Shown here: positions 53,000-63,400 of the stretch, piece by piece
Layout of the letters: each line of letters starts with the position of its first letter
Numbering within the stretch: the first letter of the stretch is position 1
Assembly (NCBI RefSeq): GCF_009740285.1
Contig: NZ_CP046566.1
Coordinates: 806,001-870,000 of the forward strand
DNA length: 64,000 nucleotides
Direction of reading: 5' to 3'
DNA from: Phnomibacter ginsenosidimutans
GTDB lineage: Bacteria > Bacteroidota > Bacteroidia > Chitinophagales > Chitinophagaceae
Made by a program: the position numbers and the translations under genes
Notes under the pieces: model-generated
Told to the model about the DNA's origin: nothing
The model's database searches: none
What the model saw: only the letters and a program-made list of their open reading frames with translations

Positions 53000-54793
53000 C
53001 CGCTTTTTGCGCCAGCGCTGTTGAATGGGTGCTGGATTGTACACCTGTTGTGTTTGCTGCAGCAATTGTAAAAAGCCTGCATCCGATTTGTTCTCGGCGG
53101 CAAAGCATTGTGCAGCCAGCGTCATCACATCTGTAAAAGATACGGGCTGTTGTGGCGTAGCTTGCCGGAGCAGCTGTCCGTACCAGGCCAGGGTTGTTGC
53201 TTTTTTAAACGCGGTATCAGCCAACGGCAAAGCCATAGGCACTGCAGTAAATGGAACGTTGTGGGCAATCTGTACACTATCCCGCAGCAGGCACTTGTAT
53301 TGCAATTCCCAGGAGCCTTGCAGTGGTGTTTGAATACTGGCATTGCCCTTGGGTACTATTTCCAGCATGGCCACAATGGTTTGGCCCGAGCCGATGTTGG
53401 CGCCATTCAACAGCAGTGTATTGTTGGCCAAAGCTTGCTTTCTGTTGTCGTAGCCAACGAGCTTGTATTGCTGCATCACGCTGCTGTCGAAATACACATG
53501 AATGCTGGCGTCGGCGGCTACATGGTAGAGGTTTTCCGTCAGCTCTTGTACCATCACTTTTTGGGCTTCTTCTTCGGTATCGAGGTAAGCAAAATTGCCA
53601 TTGCCCATTTTGGCCAGCACTTCAATTTTACTGTCTTTATAGTTGCCCATGCCCACACCCAAACAACTGAGTGTAACTCCGGTATGTCTGTATGCTTTGA
53701 TGAGTCTTTCCAGTGCTTCATCTTCGGTGATGCCCATGTTGAAATCGCCATCGGTAGCCAGTATCACTTTGTTGACGCCGCTATCCAATGCATTGGTAGT
53801 AGCCAGTTCATACGCCAGTTGAATGCCATTGGAGCCTGCAGTGGCACCACCGGCAATGAGTGCATCAATAGCAGCACGTATACTGTCTTTATACTGGCCC
53901 GAAATGGGTGGCAACATAATGCCCGGCGAACCGCCGTAAGTGACGATGGCTACCCTGTCTTGCGGCCGCAAATGCTCCACCAATTTTTTAAAACCATTCT
54001 TCAACAAAGGCAGGCGGTTGTTTTCTTCCATGGAACCGCTGTTGTCTATCAGAAAAACCATGTTGGCCGGGGGTAAATTTTCTACGGGAATTTTTGGGGC
54101 TACTACATTTAGCATCAACAACAAATGGTTGGCATTCCAGGGGCAGACAGATAATGCAGATGCCATGCCCATGCTGCTGTCGCCGGGTTGTGCCTGTGGC
54201 AGTTGAAGATTAAAATAATTCCAGAGTTCTTCTATACGTACGGCATTGGGCGGTACCTGTGTGCTGTGGGCTATAAACCGACGGATATTACTATACGATG
54301 CATGGTTGTTGTTGGGTACAAAACCAACAGAAGGAAACGCACTTGTATTGGTGAAATGATTGGGCACAATTTCGTTGTACGATTCGCCATTGCCCGTAGC
54401 TATTTCCGTGACATGTTGTTTTTGCTGTGGCGCCATGCTCAGGCTCGATAGTCTGCTTTCCAGTTTAGCTTTTTGCAGCATGGTAGCGTTGTATCGAAGC
54501 ACAACCTGCTGGTATTTGCCGTGCATCAATACTATTTGCGTAGTGTCAAATCCTTCGGCATAGCAGGTGGCTGTATCCGTTGATACAAAGGCAGAAATGC
54601 CAAACTCGCCACCACTGCCGGCCTGATACAGCAACTGATTGCTGCGCAGTTTGATGTTGACAAAAGGAATGAGGGTGCCCGTGCTGTCTTTGAAACCACC
54701 TGTAAAATAGAATGACTGTGCATGGCTCACGGCGGGGCAGAGGAGCAGGCACAGCAAAACGCATTTACCGATATGTTGCAGGTAGTGTAGCAT
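52988..54793 (-). CDS. CarboxypepD_reg-like/von Willebrand factor A protein (YfbK-like)
   Basis: 601 residues from the ATG at 54793, with a signal peptide (VLLCLLLCPAVSHAQ). An N-terminal CarboxypepD_reg-like domain (FTGGFKDSTGTLIPFVNIKL) replaces the anti-sigma and plug regions of the paralogue at 42180-44638. The rest matches that paralogue: NNHASYSNIRRFIA, a vWA domain with an intact metal site (LIDNSGSMEENNR, GGATAGSNG, ATDGDFNMG) and a DUF3520-like end (LVGYDNRKQ, AWYGQLLRQ). Very basic C-terminus (RWRKKRKTK). It should act in the periplasm or at the surface; the ligand is unknown. Confidence 0.85.
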   Translation of the reverse strand: MLHYLQHIGKCVLLCLLLCPAVSHAQSFYFTGGFKDSTGTLIPFVNIKLRSNQLLYQAGSGGEFGISAFVSTDTATCYAEGFDTTQIVLMHGKYQQVVLRYNATMLQKAKLESRLSSLSMAPQQKQHVTEIATGNGESYNEIVPNHFTNTSAFPSVGFVPNNNHASYSNIRRFIAHSTQVPPNAVRIEELWNYFNLQLPQAQPGDSSMGMASALSVCPWNANHLLLMLNVVAPKIPVENLPPANMVFLIDNSGSMEENNRLPLLKNGFKKLVEHLRPQDRVAIVTYGGSPGIMLPPISGQYKDSIRAAIDALIAGGATAGSNGIQLAYELATTNALDSGVNKVILATDGDFNMGITEDEALERLIKAYRHTGVTLSCLGVGMGNYKDSKIEVLAKMGNGNFAYLDTEEEAQKVMVQELTENLYHVAADASIHVYFDSSVMQQYKLVGYDNRKQALANNTLLLNGANIGSGQTIVAMLEIVPKGNASIQTPLQGSWELQYKCLLRDSVQIAHNVPFTAVPMALPLADTAFKKATTLAWYGQLLRQATPQQPVSFTDVMTLAAQCFAAENKSDAGFLQLLQQTQQVYNPAPIQQRWRKKRKTK

Positions 54794-54853
54794 GATGGCA
54801 CAGCGGTACCACGGCATTTCTTCAGCACCTACAACGTAGCGGCCGTGGTTTTA

Positions 54854-55393
54854 TTAGTCTTTCAGCTGATAAATTTCAGGCAAATTGCGACCAAAACCAT
54901 CATAATCAAGGCCATAGCCTACCACAAATTTGTTGGGGATGGTAATGCCGATGTATTTCAGGTCGAGGGGATGCACCTGCGCCTCGGGCTTGTGCAGCAG
55001 GGTGCAAATAGACAAGCTGGCCGGTTGCTGGTGTTCTATTTCGGGCAGAAAAGCCGACAGTGTTTTGCCGGTGTCTACAATGTCTTCAAGGATAATGACG
55101 TGGCGGTTTTTAATCACTGTGTCCAAACCGATAGCCGTAATCACATGGCCGCTGCTCTTGGTGCCTTTGTAAGAAGCCAGTTTGATAAAACAGATTTCAG
55201 CCGGAAAGTCGAGCTTCTTAAACAGATCGGAAGAAAACATGAACGAGCCGTTCAGGATGGCAATAAACAACGGCGTTTTGTCGCCATAGTCTGCTTTGAT
55301 TTGTGCCGCCAGCGTAGCAATACTTGCATCAATGGTTTCGGCATCCAAAAAAGGTACAAAAGATTTATCGAGAACCTGAACGCTGGCAGACAT
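54854..55393 (-). CDS. hpt: Hypoxanthine phosphoribosyltransferase
   Basis: 179 residues. The PRPP-binding motif VIILEDIVDTGKTLSAF is complete, the flexible loop SYKGTKSSGHV lies upstream of it, and the purine-binding end VVGYGLDYDGFGRNLPEIY is typical. The enzyme salvages hypoxanthine and guanine to IMP and GMP in the cytoplasm. It is between the vWA gene and the glucosaminidase gene on the same strand, with 78 bases before the latter's end; no terminator is evident. Confidence 0.92.
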   Translation of the reverse strand: MSASVQVLDKSFVPFLDAETIDASIATLAAQIKADYGDKTPLFIAILNGSFMFSSDLFKKLDFPAEICFIKLASYKGTKSSGHVITAIGLDTVIKNRHVIILEDIVDTGKTLSAFLPEIEHQQPASLSICTLLHKPEAQVHPLDLKYIGITIPNKFVVGYGLDYDGFGRNLPEIYQLKD

Positions 55394-55470
55394 AACGGCT
55401 GAGTTTTAAAGCGGCGAAAGTACGACCCCACCCGCCATCAGCAAAAAGAACTGCGGGCAAGGCACCACAC

Positions 55471-56551
55471 TTATTTGCTACGTACAGTGCTGTTAGTCGC
55501 TGGCTGCAGCAATACTTTGGTGCCGGCAGCCAATGGTTCGTTGGCGTTGAGCTTGTTCCATTCTTGCAGTTGTGCCAGCCGTATGCCTTCTGTTTGGCTG
55601 ATCTGCCACAAGGTTTGGCCTTCGTGACTGGTTACAAATGGCTTGTCCGATTTTTTCTTTTTCCGCTCTACAAACAGCAGTTGTGCCTGCGGCAAAATAT
55701 CGGTGCGGGGCATGTCGTTGAACTGCAGCAAATCTGCCAATGCCAGTTGGTTGTTGGCAGCAATGGCCAGCAGGCTTGCTGCCCGCTTCGGCCCACATTA
55801 CCTTGGTTTCATTGATATAAAAATAGCCGGAAGGGTAAGTTGTATTGGTGGCTACTGCAGCAGTTGATTTCGCAGTGGCAGGTTCGTTGTTTACCTCAAT
55901 TGCAGCAGGTTTGGCTACCACTGGTGCCGGCGTTACTACTTGCTCCGCCACGGTTGGTTGTGACTGTTCCTTTGCTTCGCTGGCGGGTGTTGTTACAGCA
56001 GGTGTTGCAGGTGCAGGTGTATTGTTTTGCAAAGCCATAGCAGTAATGCTTTGCAGGTTGTTTTCTTCAATCACTTTAATGAGCTGCGCTACATAACGGG
56101 GGTTGGTAGCATAGCCGGCTTTTTTCAATCCTTCGGCCCAGCCTTTGTAATCATTTACATCGAGGGTAAACAGGGCCGCATAACGACCATTGGCTTTCAG
56201 AAAGTTGGAGTGGTCGCGGTACGATTCTTCGGCAGAGGCATAGGCCCGAAAGCATTCGCCACGGGCGTCGTCATCATGGTACACTTTATCGCCGGTCCAG
56301 GTGGCTTTGCATTTTATACCGAAATGATTGTTGCTGCGGTTTACCAAATCGCCTTTGCCGGCGCCACTTTCCAGCAGGCCCTGTGCCAGTTTGATGGAAG
56401 CCGGTACACCAGTGCGTTGCTGTTCGGCTATGGCCAAGGGTGCATAGGTAGCAATGTATTGCTGGTAGGCTGAGTCTTGTGCTTTGCCGGCAAGCATCAG
56501 CAGCATAAAAAGTACAGTGGTAATTCCTTTCATCATTTTCCGCATCATCAT
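55471..56551 (-). pseudogene. Glucosaminidase-LysM protein, single-base frameshift
   Basis: The frame starts with a signal peptide (GITTVLFMLLMLAGKAQ) and an N-acetylglucosaminidase domain of the FlgJ/LytG type: IATYAPLAIAEQQRTGVPASI, GLLESGAGKGDLVNRSNNHFGIKC, YASAEESYRDHSNFL. After a Pro/Thr/Ala linker it reaches INETKVMWAEAG and shifts. Removing one base from the TT at 55776-55777 continues SSLLAIAANNQLALADLLQFNDM and a LysM domain (VTSHEGQTLWQISQTEGIRL). Repaired length is about 359 residues. It should cut or remodel peptidoglycan. Confidence 0.8.
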
Positions 56552-56673
56552 TCATTTACTGGCGGCAAATAAAATGCCAATTCTACAAACGGGGGCAAGC
56601 TACAGCATGCAACTCAGCGGGCTTGGCCACTTTTATACACGACACGTAGGATTGCGTGGAAAGTAGTAGGCAT

Positions 56674-58167
56674 TTATTTCCCTTTACAACGTTCCAATCC
56701 CGCCTTTGCTTTTTGCTCTATGGATTCTTCGTAGTCGTGGTTTTGCATGTCCATGGCTTTTTGAAAATAGGCCCGGGCTTTGGCAAATTGCAACAATTTT
56801 TCGCAAATCATGCCGGCTTGCAACGCAGACCTGGCCGCATAATATTCTGTACGTTGGCTGCCTTGAGCTATGGTGTAATCGTAAGCTTTCAGGGCCCGGT
56901 CGTCCAGCGCAAGGTCGTCGTAAATGCGGCCAAGCCGATAGGCAAATTCCAGTCTTTCGGCCAAGTCGGCAAAGTCGTTGGCGCTTTTGCCCTCCAGCAA
57001 GGCAAGGGCTTCTTTGCTGTAACCACCATCTGAGAGCAGCCGGGCCTTCAGCAATAGTTTGTTGGGCAGCCATCCACTTTGGGCTTCTTTCAAGGCTCGT
57101 TTGTCGGCATCTGCCAGTGTGTTGCCCCGTTGTTTTACCTGCTGCATGCAATATTGGTACTGCTGGGTGTTGCCTTGTAAATAGTAGTGATAGCCCAATT
57201 TGAGCCACGCATCTTTTACGTAAAAATTGCCTTTGAATTGTTGTAAAAAGCGGTTGAAATACACTGGTGCATCTGCCTCCAGATGAAAGAGCCGGGCATA
57301 GGCCATTTCAAAATCCCAGACAGCGGTGGTCAGGTAGTCGGCAGAAACTTTGCGCTGTTGAATGATGCGTTGCGTTTGCCAGCTTTGCTTGTTGGTGAGG
57401 TGCAGGTTGGCCGCCATGTAGGCAAACAAGTGGTTGTTCACCAAATCGAGGTCTTGTTTTTCGATGAAGGCAAATGCCTTTTCGGGTTGGTTGAGCAGGT
57501 AGTTCTGCAGGTAGCAGTGATAAAAAATACCTTCTTCCCGAAACAGTTTGGCCCAGTTGTCGGAGGCATGCAAAAACGCTTCCAACTGCTGGCTGCCATG
57601 TTGCATGGTGCCGCTGATGCCCATGATGCTGCTCAGCCAGCGCATGCTTTTGGGAATGGTAGCAGCTACCATTTCCATGGGGCCTGTTATCATACCATTG
57701 GGCGAAAACTGAGGAAACTGTTGCTGGTTTTGTTTGGCCAGTTTAAACGCATCCCGAAAGTCCCAGCCTGCGGCCCATTTTTCGTTGAACTTAATGTGGA
57801 TGGCGGCCCATTGCAGGTGTACTATGGCTTTGGCAAATAACCGCAGTGGCGATTCTTTCGGGGCAGCATCGAGCTGGGCTAAGCGCTGGCTGCGAAAGAC
57901 TTTTGCTTTGTCGTAAGCCGTTTTTTCTTCGTTGAAAAAGAGGGTAAAAAAATCGATGTAATTGTCGAGGAGAACGGTGGCAAGATTGTTGGGGTCAGCA
58001 GCTTTTTCCACAGCCAGCAGCTTGGAAGCGGGTGCCAGCCGTAGTGCCATGATGTGGTGGTAAGCCTGTGCACAGCGGTCGTTGAAATGAAAATCTTTCT
58101 GGGCCTGCCCAATGACGGTACACAGTAAAAAAACGACACAATAAACGGCTTGCTGAAGAATCCTCAC
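56674..58167 (-). CDS. Periplasmic TPR-like protein
   Basis: 497 residues from a GTG at 58167 (VRILQQAVYCVVFLLCTVIGQAQ signal peptide); an open frame continues upstream into the terminator of the preceding gene, so an earlier start is unlikely. The mature part is almost all helical, with TPR-like pairs near the end (LAERLEFAYRLGRIYDDLALDDRALKAYDYTI, KARAYFQKAMDMQ). The conserved FNDRCAQAYHHIMALRL start is found in other Bacteroidota proteins of unknown role. Function unknown. Confidence 0.75.
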   Translation of the reverse strand: MRILQQAVYCVVFLLCTVIGQAQKDFHFNDRCAQAYHHIMALRLAPASKLLAVEKAADPNNLATVLLDNYIDFFTLFFNEEKTAYDKAKVFRSQRLAQLDAAPKESPLRLFAKAIVHLQWAAIHIKFNEKWAAGWDFRDAFKLAKQNQQQFPQFSPNGMITGPMEMVAATIPKSMRWLSSIMGISGTMQHGSQQLEAFLHASDNWAKLFREEGIFYHCYLQNYLLNQPEKAFAFIEKQDLDLVNNHLFAYMAANLHLTNKQSWQTQRIIQQRKVSADYLTTAVWDFEMAYARLFHLEADAPVYFNRFLQQFKGNFYVKDAWLKLGYHYYLQGNTQQYQYCMQQVKQRGNTLADADKRALKEAQSGWLPNKLLLKARLLSDGGYSKEALALLEGKSANDFADLAERLEFAYRLGRIYDDLALDDRALKAYDYTIAQGSQRTEYYAARSALQAGMICEKLLQFAKARAYFQKAMDMQNHDYEESIEQKAKAGLERCKGK

Positions 58168-58181
58168 CCTGCAAAGAAAAC

Positions 58182-58211
58182 AAAAAAGCGAAGCCCGCAG
58201 GGAACTTCGCT
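58182..58211 (-). terminator. Intrinsic terminator of the zinc-ribbon gene
   Basis: Stem AGCGAAG / CTTCGCT with an eleven-base loop, followed on the minus strand by six T. It stands 25 bases after the zinc-ribbon stop and just before the next gene's start. Confidence 0.7.
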
Positions 58212-58235
58212 TTCGATATAACACTTGTACTTGGC

Positions 58236-58991
58236 TTATTTGGCTTCGATACCGTCGTTGGTATCCTGATCTACGAGGATACGGCCACAGTTTTCGCACA
58301 CAATGATTTTCTTGTGCTGGCGAATTTCGCTCTGGCGCTGCGGAGGTACCGCATTAAAGCAACCACCACAGGCGTCACGCAGTACAGGTACTACAGCCAA
58401 ACCGTTGCGGTAGTTTTTGCGGATGCGGTCGTAAGAAGCCAGCAGGCGTTCTTCTACTTTGCCACGGGCTTCGTTGGCCAAGCCCTGGTAGTGCTGCTCT
58501 TCTTTCTCCGTTTCAGCAATGATTTTTTCGAGCTCACCTTTTTTGCCCGCCAAAATGCCTTCTTTGGTTTGAATGGCTTTGTTGGCGCTGTCGAGTTTGC
58601 GGGCTTTGTCCTGCAATTCTTCCTGAGCGTCTTTGATGTGCTTTTCGGCCAGTTTCACTTCCAGCTGCTGCATTTCGATTTCCTTGTTGATGGCTTCGAA
58701 TTCGCGGCTGTTTTTTACGTTGTTGCTCTGTGCCTCGTATTTTTTAATCAGCTCTTCTGATTCTTTGATGCTGGCCCGCTTTTGCTCAATGAAATCATTT
58801 ACGCCATTGATTTCTTCTTCTACACGGGTGCGGCGATGCTGCAAACCTTGCAGTTCGTCTTCCAAATCGGCAACTTCAATGGGCAATTCACCTTTCAGAA
58901 TGCTCATTTCGTCGAGCTTGGTGTCAATTTTTTGGAGCCTTACCAGCGATGCGAGTTTTTCCTGAACCGAAAAATCCTTAACAGTGGCCAT
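58236..58991 (-). CDS. Coiled-coil protein with C4 zinc ribbon (CT398-like)
   Basis: 251 residues. The first about 190 residues form a long charged antiparallel coiled coil (VADLEDELQGLQHRRTRVEEE, SREFEAINKEIEMQQLEVKL). The C-terminus has four cysteines in CGGC and CENC that should bind zinc (YRNGLAVVPVLRDACGGCF, IIVCENCGRILV). Such proteins are widely paired with NIF3-family genes, and here nif3 lies 46 bases upstream on the same strand. Possible roles in nucleic-acid or secretion contexts have been suggested for the family, but none is certain. Confidence 0.85.
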   Translation of the reverse strand: MATVKDFSVQEKLASLVRLQKIDTKLDEMSILKGELPIEVADLEDELQGLQHRRTRVEEEINGVNDFIEQKRASIKESEELIKKYEAQSNNVKNSREFEAINKEIEMQQLEVKLAEKHIKDAQEELQDKARKLDSANKAIQTKEGILAGKKGELEKIIAETEKEEQHYQGLANEARGKVEERLLASYDRIRKNYRNGLAVVPVLRDACGGCFNAVPPQRQSEIRQHKKIIVCENCGRILVDQDTNDGIEAK

Positions 58992-59037
58992 GGATATATT
59001 TCTATTTTAATTGAAAATCAGCGGTTTGAAACCAGTG

Positions 59038-60143
59038 TCAGACAAAATAATGTACCGGATTGGTTGTTACTACTGAATGAAGGACGGCAAAGGTAGGGAA
59101 TTTGACTTTTAAATATGCCGCCAGCCCGCTCACTGTATACTGTTCACTTTCGTAGTGTCCAATGTCGGCCAGCAGCAGCCGGCCATCGGCATCAAAGAAC
59201 TCATGGTACTTAACATCGGCTGTAATGTAGGCATCGGCGCCAGCGGCAATGGCTGCCCCCGTAAGAAAGCTGCCGGCACCGCCACACAAGGCCACGGTAC
59301 GTATGGGCCGGTTGATAAAGGGCGTATGCCGGATAACCTTGAGCCCAAAAGCTGCTTTGAGCTGTTGTAAAAATTGAATTTCATTTTGGGTAGCCTGCAG
59401 TTCGCCCACCATGCCTGCACCTACCTGATCCATACCATTTTGCAATGCCAACAGTTGGTAGGCAGGCGTTTCGTAAGGGTGAGCACGGTGCAGTGCCGCT
59501 ACAATTTTACCCGCCAAATGGGCCGGCACGGCTACTTCCACCCGGGTTTCGCCCACCCATTCGAGGGGCCGCCGGCGGTACCAATGGCGGGGTTGGCATT
59601 GTCTAATGGGCGAAAACTGCCACGGCCTTCGGTATTGAAACTGCACTCCGCGTAATTGCCAATGGCACCGGCACCGGCGGCATAAAGGGCGGCTCTGAGG
59701 GTATCGGCATTTTCGTGGGGCACATAGGTAACGAGGTATTGCAATGTATCGGGCCGGGCTTGCAAAATGCGCAGGCTTTCTGTTTTCAGGCCCAGCTTTT
59801 CAGCCATCCAATAGTTGACGCCCAAATGACTGTTGTCGAGGTTGGTATGAATGGCATAAATAGCGATGTCGTGTTTGATGGCTTTGATGATGGCCCTTTC
59901 GGGGTAGCTATTGCCCGAAAATTTTTTCATGCCCCGGAAAACGATTGGGTGGTGGGCTACCAGCAGGTTGCATTGTTTGTCAATGGCTTCTTGCACTACT
60001 TCTTCTGTAGCATCGAGGCTGCATAAAATACCAGTACAATTCCAAGACTTATTTCCCGTTATGAGACCAGCATTGTCGTACGACTCTTGCCAGGCAGTAG
60101 GGGCCAGTTGTTCCAGCACTTGTACAATCTCTTGAATGAGCAT
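59038..60143 (-). pseudogene. NIF3-family dinuclear metal-binding protein, single-base frameshift
   Basis: From the ATG at 60143 the first frame shows LAPTAWQESYDNAGLITG, VVAHHP-type metal ligands in LLVAHHPIVFRG and IYAIHTNLDNSHLGVN, then CSFNTEGRGSFRPLDNANP. One C missing from the C4 at 59565-59568 (GGGG on the plus strand) breaks it; the second frame resumes PLEWVGETRVEVAVPAHLAGKI and ends with a final metal-binding region (ADVKYHEFFDADGRLLLADIGHYESEQ). Repaired length is 368 residues, normal for the family. The biochemical role of NIF3 proteins is unsettled. It is upstream of the zinc-ribbon gene, a conserved pair. Confidence 0.82.
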
Positions 60144-60401
60144 AGTGGTTACAATTAAGTAATGATTGGGTACAAACTTAGCCACATTGTGCAGTGAATG
60201 TCCACAATTGGAGTAGATATGGGCAGAGCCGTTTTTTTGGCAGGCAATTTGTAATTTAAAGCCAACGCCTGCCCGGGAAAGAGTTGTGCCAATGTGTACA
60301 TCTGAATAAAGACGCTGTGGTAGGCAGTAAACCAAAACTATCTTGGCGGTCTTAGGAGCAGGCGCTTGATAATTTGCCGCTGGCCGGCTGAAGGATTGAT
60401 C

Positions 60402-63400
60402 ATGAAGACCCGTATTGTTCTATTAATTGGCTTACTCGCAGCTTTTCTGCAAAGTCGTGCCCAGCTCCAGGCCGAGTTTACTGCGGATCAGCTGAGTGGT
60501 TGTGCACCTATCCGGGTTATTTTTTCCGATCAATCTACCGGTGCCCCCGACCGTTGGCAATGGGATTTGGGCAATGGCGTACTCAGCGCAGCTCAAAACC
60601 CGAGTACCACCTATTTTACACCTGGTGTGTACACAGTAAAACTGACCGTGTACAAAGGCACCGACTCGGCTACCATTACCAAAACTTCTTACATCAATGT
60701 TTTTGCCAACCCCGTCGTAGTGTTTGGGGCCACGCCCCGCTTTGGCTGCCTGCCATTGAGTGTGCAGTTTACCGATAGCAGTACTACCGCCAGCGGTACC
60801 AATGTAGACTGGACCTGGGACTTTGGTGATGGCAACCTGAGTAAGCTGCGCAATCCTGTGCACACCTACAGCACACCGGGAAGTTTTACCATAACGCTTA
60901 CGGTGCGTAATAGTGTAGGGTGTGTGAGTACTGCATCTTATGATAATTATGTTCGGGTGGGCGACTCGCTGGTGGCCGATTACCGGCTGTTGGTTCCTGT
61001 GGCTTGTGTGGTACCCGTTACGGTCAATTTTACCAACCAAAGCATTGGTAGCAATATTGTTTCCTGGCAATGGGATTTTGGAGACGGAAATACCAGTACT
61101 GCCGTCAATCCCAACCATACATACACGGTAGCAGGCGAATACGATGTACGGTTGGTGGTAACCAATGCAGGTGGTTGTACGGATACGCTTTTGCAAAGAG
61201 CGGTGGTAACGGTGGGTAAACCAACAGCCAGCTACACTATTGGCAGCGGCCCGTTTTGTGTCGGCCGTCCGGTAGCCATTCAAAATACATCAACACCCTT
61301 TGCCAGTTTCGACTCTACTGTGTGGCGTTTTAGCGATGGCGTAGTGATTCGTCAGCATGATGTAACCCGCATTTTCAATACGCCTGGAGTGTATAGTTTT
61401 AGCATGTATGTGTGGAAGGGTGGATGCGTGGATTCTACGCAAGGCAGCTTTACCGTTTTGGATAAACCGGCACCTACATTTACCTACAGCCCAGCTATAG
61501 GATGCCGGGTGCCGCATGTGGTGAATTTTCAAAATACCACACCTAACAGTACCGTGGTTGGATGGGATTTTGGCAATGGGCAAACCAGCAATCAGCAATC
61601 AGCATCCGTTACTTACAACACATTGGGCAGTTTCAACGTTCGCATGATTGTTCGCCACGACAATGGTTGTATTGATACGCTGTTCATTCCTTCGGCAGTA
61701 AGAGTTGAAGCACCCCGCATTACAGGTATCAGTGGTTTACCTTTTGATGGTTGCCTGCCATACAACAGCACGTTTGTGCCCACCATTGTTTCCAACGATT
61801 CAATTGCGGCGTATGCATGGGACTTTGGTGACGGAACCACGGCAACTGTGCGTACGCCCAACAAAACTTTTTCTGTAGCAGGTTTGTACACGGTAAGGTT
61901 AACGGTGACTACATTGGGCGGTTGTACTGCTACATTTAGTTCAACCGTAAGAGTGAGTACAAAACCCGTGGCCAATTTTAGCGCAACTCCCAGAGATGTG
62001 TGCCCGTCAACAGATGTACGGTTTACTGATTTGAGTACCGGTACCATCAACCGTTGGCAATGGTTTTTTGGTGATGGCGGAAGTTCCGGATCACAGAACC
62101 CTAACTACCAATACAATGACACTGGATGGATGAATGTGCGGTTGATTGTGAGCAATAACCAATGCCACGATACACTCACTGTGAACAGGTATTTGTATGT
62201 GCGTCCACCCATTGCCATTTTTACAGACTCATTTAGTTGCACCAATCAATTTCAGCGTTTTTTCATCAACCGAAGTATTGGCGGTACGCAATGGAAATGG
62301 TATTTCGGTGATGGAGATTCTTCATCAGTTTTTAGTCCGACACATGTATACAACCGTACCGGTTCCTTTAATGTACAATTGGTTGTGTCTGATTCTTTGT
62401 GTACACACCAAACGGGCGTTGCCGTAAATGTGTTTGATGAAGAAGCGAATATTGAAATGGAAAAGCTGGGCACTTGCCGCAGCAATGAATTGCGTTTTTT
62501 TGCCCGTGGTCCCAAACTCAATCCTGCCAACATTAGCAGTTACGAATGGACAATCGATAATGGAACACCCATCACCACATCTGTCAATTTTTTAGACAGA
62601 ATTTTAACTGATACTGCAACGCTCCATGTACGCCTCATTATCACCGATAGAAATGGTTGCCGTGATACAGCTACACAACAATTTACAGTCAATGATATCG
62701 GCACAAGAATCAACTTCGGGCCTATACGCCAAGATGTATGTGTGGGTTCTTTGGTAAATTTTGCAGATTCAACTTTGTTTACTGCTACCAATCCGGTAAA
62801 AAGTTGGGAATGGAATTTCGGATTTGGTAACGACTCTGTATTTACGTCGGCTCCTTTTGGTGCAGTGTACGATCGGGCTGGGGTGTACAACGTACGGCTT
62901 ACTGTGGTTGATTCGCTGGGTTGCCGTTATACACTTACTCGTCCTGCAGCCGTTGAAGTGCATGAGTCAACAGCAAGGTTTATCGCCAGCGACACATTGG
63001 TTTGCCTGAATACACCCATACAATTTACCAACCAGTCCGTTGGTTCCAATGGCAGTACTACAACGCTTACGCATGTGTGGAATTTTGGTAATGGTCAAAC
63101 CAGTTCTGTGGTCAATCCTTCTGTTACCTATGCTGCAGAGGGTGTGTACGATATTTCGCTGGCCATCACCGATGCTTATGGTTGCCGCGACACCATGGTT
63201 CGCCCCAGATACATCACCGTTGCCAATGCAAGAGCTACATTCTCTATGAGTGATTCCTTTAGCACTTGCCCGCCTTTGCAAGTGCAGTTTACCAACAGCT
63301 CTATCAATAACCGGCAAAATTTCTGGGACTTTGGCAATGGTAATAATTCTATCGTAGTGAGCCCCGCACATACATTTACCAGTCCGGGTGTTTTCAATGT

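Noticed and set aside
60432-61283. 283-codon minus-strand frame, with others at 61613-62050 and 62540-62890
   Set aside because: They are shadows of the repetitive PKD gene on the plus strand; the plus frame has a signal peptide and regular domain cores.
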